The notes under the pieces: model-generated | The model's database searches: none | Seen by the model: the letters and a program-made list of their open reading frames with translations, nothing else | What the model was told of the DNA's origin: nothing | Assembly (NCBI GenBank): GCA_052387095.1 | Contig: JBQTJN010000076.1 | Span: 1-25,290, forward strand | Source of the DNA: JBQTJN01 sp052387095 | GTDB taxonomy: Bacteria; Pseudomonadota; Alphaproteobacteria; Micavibrionales; Micavibrionaceae | Direction: 5' to 3' | DNA length: 25,290 nucleotides | Program-made: the position numbers and the translations under genes | Shown here: positions 23,908 to 25,290 of the stretch, piece by piece | How positions within the stretch are numbered: the stretch's first letter is position 1 | Layout: each line of letters begins with the position of its first letter

Positions 23908-24344
23908 GACGTTCAATTTTATTCCTTAACGCACAGAGCTTGGGATGCCATGTATGAAGATTGTCTTATGGCACCAAGCGCCTGATCTATAAAATTAGCC
24001 TCGCTGACAATATCGTATTATTTTTCGCTCATTTCTCATTGTCTCTTAAAACACGCAAAAAACAGTTTGAGGAAATTGGCGCACTCATCAGGCAGGAGAA
24101 CGGCGACGTTATTATCATGGCCGATTTTAATGTTATGAAAGGCTTCGGCGAACTGGCGGACCTGCTGGAAAAGAATAACCTGCATATCCTCAATGAAGAA
24201 ACGGCCCACACATTCACCTTCTACAGGAAAAAAATAGCCCTCGATCTTTGTATATGCTCGAAAAACCTGTTTAAAAGATCATATCTGAAAATAATCCCCC
24301 AGCCTTTTTCGGACCATGCCGGCCTGCTTTTGGAGATAAGATAG
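23899..24344 (+). pseudogene. Endonuclease/exonuclease/phosphatase-family protein, 5'-truncated and frameshifted
   Basis: The main frame (from about 23961, 127 residues) carries late motifs of the EEP superfamily: the metal-site ADFN (Asp and Asn) and the terminal SDHAG with catalytic-type Asp-His. Just upstream, a different frame starting at ATG 23899 reads DVQFYSLTHRAWDAMYED and then hits a stop. Its end joins smoothly to LSYGTKRLIYKISL of the main frame, indicating a frameshift near 23960-23968. The N-terminal half of the family (the Asn and Glu metal ligands) is missing, and an upstream in-frame TAA is at 23887-23889. The piece is probably a relic; the original substrate is unknown. Confidence 0.75.
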
Positions 24345-24411
24345 AAAAACTGCGCGGGAGGTGCTGGGTTTGGAAAAATTGGTTGCGGGGGCACAATTTA
24401 GCTGCCTGTCA

Positions 24412-25272
24412 TCACCAGCTTGCACCACCTGGCAGGATATCCGGATTTTCGGGAATTCGCTTGAGGATATCGGCAACCGCCGCAGCCAGTCTGTCGCTGT
24501 CGGTTTCGAAATCGCTCTCGGTAACTTTGTTGACACCCGGACGGCCCAGAAGGGTGGAATAGAAATTGACTGGAACGCCGTGCGTCATGACAGCGCTGAC
24601 AAAAAATTCCAGCGCCCGGTCATCGGGTTTGAAATTTTTCAACAGGTCCCTTATCTCCTGCGGCAGTTGCGAAAGATCGCGCACCTCCCGGACAAGATGG
24701 CGGGGCAGCGCATTGAACAGGCAACCGCCCATCGTCACCACCGGCGTGCCCATCAAGGCGGCGTCGAGGCCAACGGAACTCCCGAGCGTGACAATAAGAT
24801 CGGCATTTTTTGAATAGGTCAGCGTATCGACTTCCGGAGCGCTTAGCCGCACCCGGGGAATACTTAAAATCCGGCGGTAGGCGTCAAGGTGGCGCTTGCC
24901 GACCATCCACGGATGTTCCTTGACGACAAGGAGCATATCGGGCGGCAACGCCATAGCAAGGGCCCGGATCGCCTCAACCTGGTCTTGGTAGGGACGGCTG
25001 TACACAAGAAGCTGCATCTCCGGTTCGGTATGCATCGGAAAGAAGGCGTATCGGCCTTTTAAATTCTGCGGGCGGACGTAGTGTTTCTCCAATAGATTCT
25101 GCGCCGCCAGGGCGCGCAAAGGAACGGTAATGTTGCGGGCGACCTGCGCCCGGAAAGGCGGCGGCACAGCATTGTCGCTTTTAATCACAGGCGGATGTGC
25201 ACAGAGCGAAAAAAAACACGCTCCCCCCAGCGACCCCAGCCGGTCGAGCCATGTCGCAGCAAAAGCGGGGGG
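24412..25272 (-). CDS. Capsule polysaccharide synthesis-family protein, C-terminal part
   Basis: The frame is open from near the window edge (in-frame TAG at 25273-25275) to the stop at 24412. A GTG at 25188 would give 258 residues, but the reading extends upstream without an ATG, so the 5' part is probably outside or disrupted at the edge. The protein matches the capsule synthesis family of KpsS/KpsC-like glycosyltransferases. Counting from the GTG, FFPMHTEPE is at 49-57, VVKEHPW at 88-94 and the donor-site-like GSSVGLDAALMGTPVV at 136-151. Such enzymes add sugars (often Kdo) to a lipid anchor of capsule; the exact role is unknown. It is convergent with the nuclease-family relic. Confidence 0.72.
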   Translation of the reverse strand, partial: PPAFAATWLDRLGSLGGACFFSLCAHPPVIKSDNAVPPPFRAQVARNITVPLRALAAQNLLEKHYVRPQNLKGRYAFFPMHTEPEMQLLVYSRPYQDQVEAIRALAMALPPDMLLVVKEHPWMVGKRHLDAYRRILSIPRVRLSAPEVDTLTYSKNADLIVTLGSSVGLDAALMGTPVVTMGGCLFNALPRHLVREVRDLSQLPQEIRDLLKNFKPDDRALEFFVSAVMTHGVPVNFYSTLLGRPGVNKVTESDFETDSDRLAAAVADILKRIPENPDILPGGASW

Positions 25273-25290
25273 CTAGGCGCGGGCCCGGGC

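Noticed and set aside
1..25290. tRNA, rRNA, CRISPR array, insertion sequence or transposase
   Set aside because: I saw no cloverleaf, no regular repeat-spacer array and no transposase-like protein on either strand. Without covariance-model tools I cannot exclude a small RNA.

Overview
The window is a dense exopolysaccharide locus from a Gram-negative bacterium, probably a proteobacterium. An alphaproteobacterium is my best guess, based on the overall look of the proteins and a mid-range GC content, but I cannot prove it. Most genes have signal peptides, lipoboxes or membrane segments typical of a two-membrane cell. Intergenic gaps are short and several genes overlap.

Layout. (1) Positions 1-2330 hold small unrelated genes: the end of an unknown protein, a periplasmic EF-hand protein, an 87-residue unknown, a glycine-zipper lipoprotein, and a decayed nucleosidase gene. 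(2) Positions 2435-7768 (+) form a tightly overlapping five-gene operon: a NeuB-type nonulosonate synthase, a NeuC-type UDP-GlcNAc 2-epimerase, a D-2-hydroxyacid dehydrogenase and two GT4 glycosyltransferases. (3) Positions 7753-10020 (-) encode a UDP-sugar dehydrogenase of the TviB/WbpO type and a UDP-uronate 4-epimerase-like enzyme. (4) Positions 10204-13509 (+) encode an SGNH hydrolase, AlgF and the MBOAT acyltransferase AlgI. (5) Positions 13492-16217 (-) encode AlgD and Alg8. (6) Positions 16285-17322 (+) encode AlgJ. (7) Positions 17330-23209 (-) run from a fused AlgX-AlgG protein through the c-di-GMP receptor Alg44 to a short mannose-1-phosphate guanylyltransferase, a truncated phosphomannomutase and an alginate lyase (AlgL) remnant. 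(8) Positions 23347-25290 hold a stand-alone PMI-type cupin, a broken endonuclease/exonuclease/phosphatase-family gene and the C-terminal part of a capsule-synthesis protein.

Together, regions 4-8 are an alginate-type (poly-mannuronate) system broken into several divergent and convergent blocks, instead of the single Pseudomonas algD operon. It contains precursor supply (guanylyltransferase, cupin isomerase, AlgD), polymerisation (Alg8, Alg44), epimerisation (AlgG part) and O-acetylation (AlgI, AlgJ, AlgF, AlgX part). AlgK and AlgE, the outer-membrane export pair, are not visible. AlgL and the phosphomannomutase are broken, and the guanylyltransferase is C-terminally short. The most unusual features are the AlgX-AlgG fusion, the chain of three truncated genes at the end of its operon, and the cytosolic-looking SGNH hydrolase that leads the algF-algI operon. 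Regions 2 and 3 probably feed a second surface glycan containing a nonulosonic acid and an aminouronic or uronic acid.
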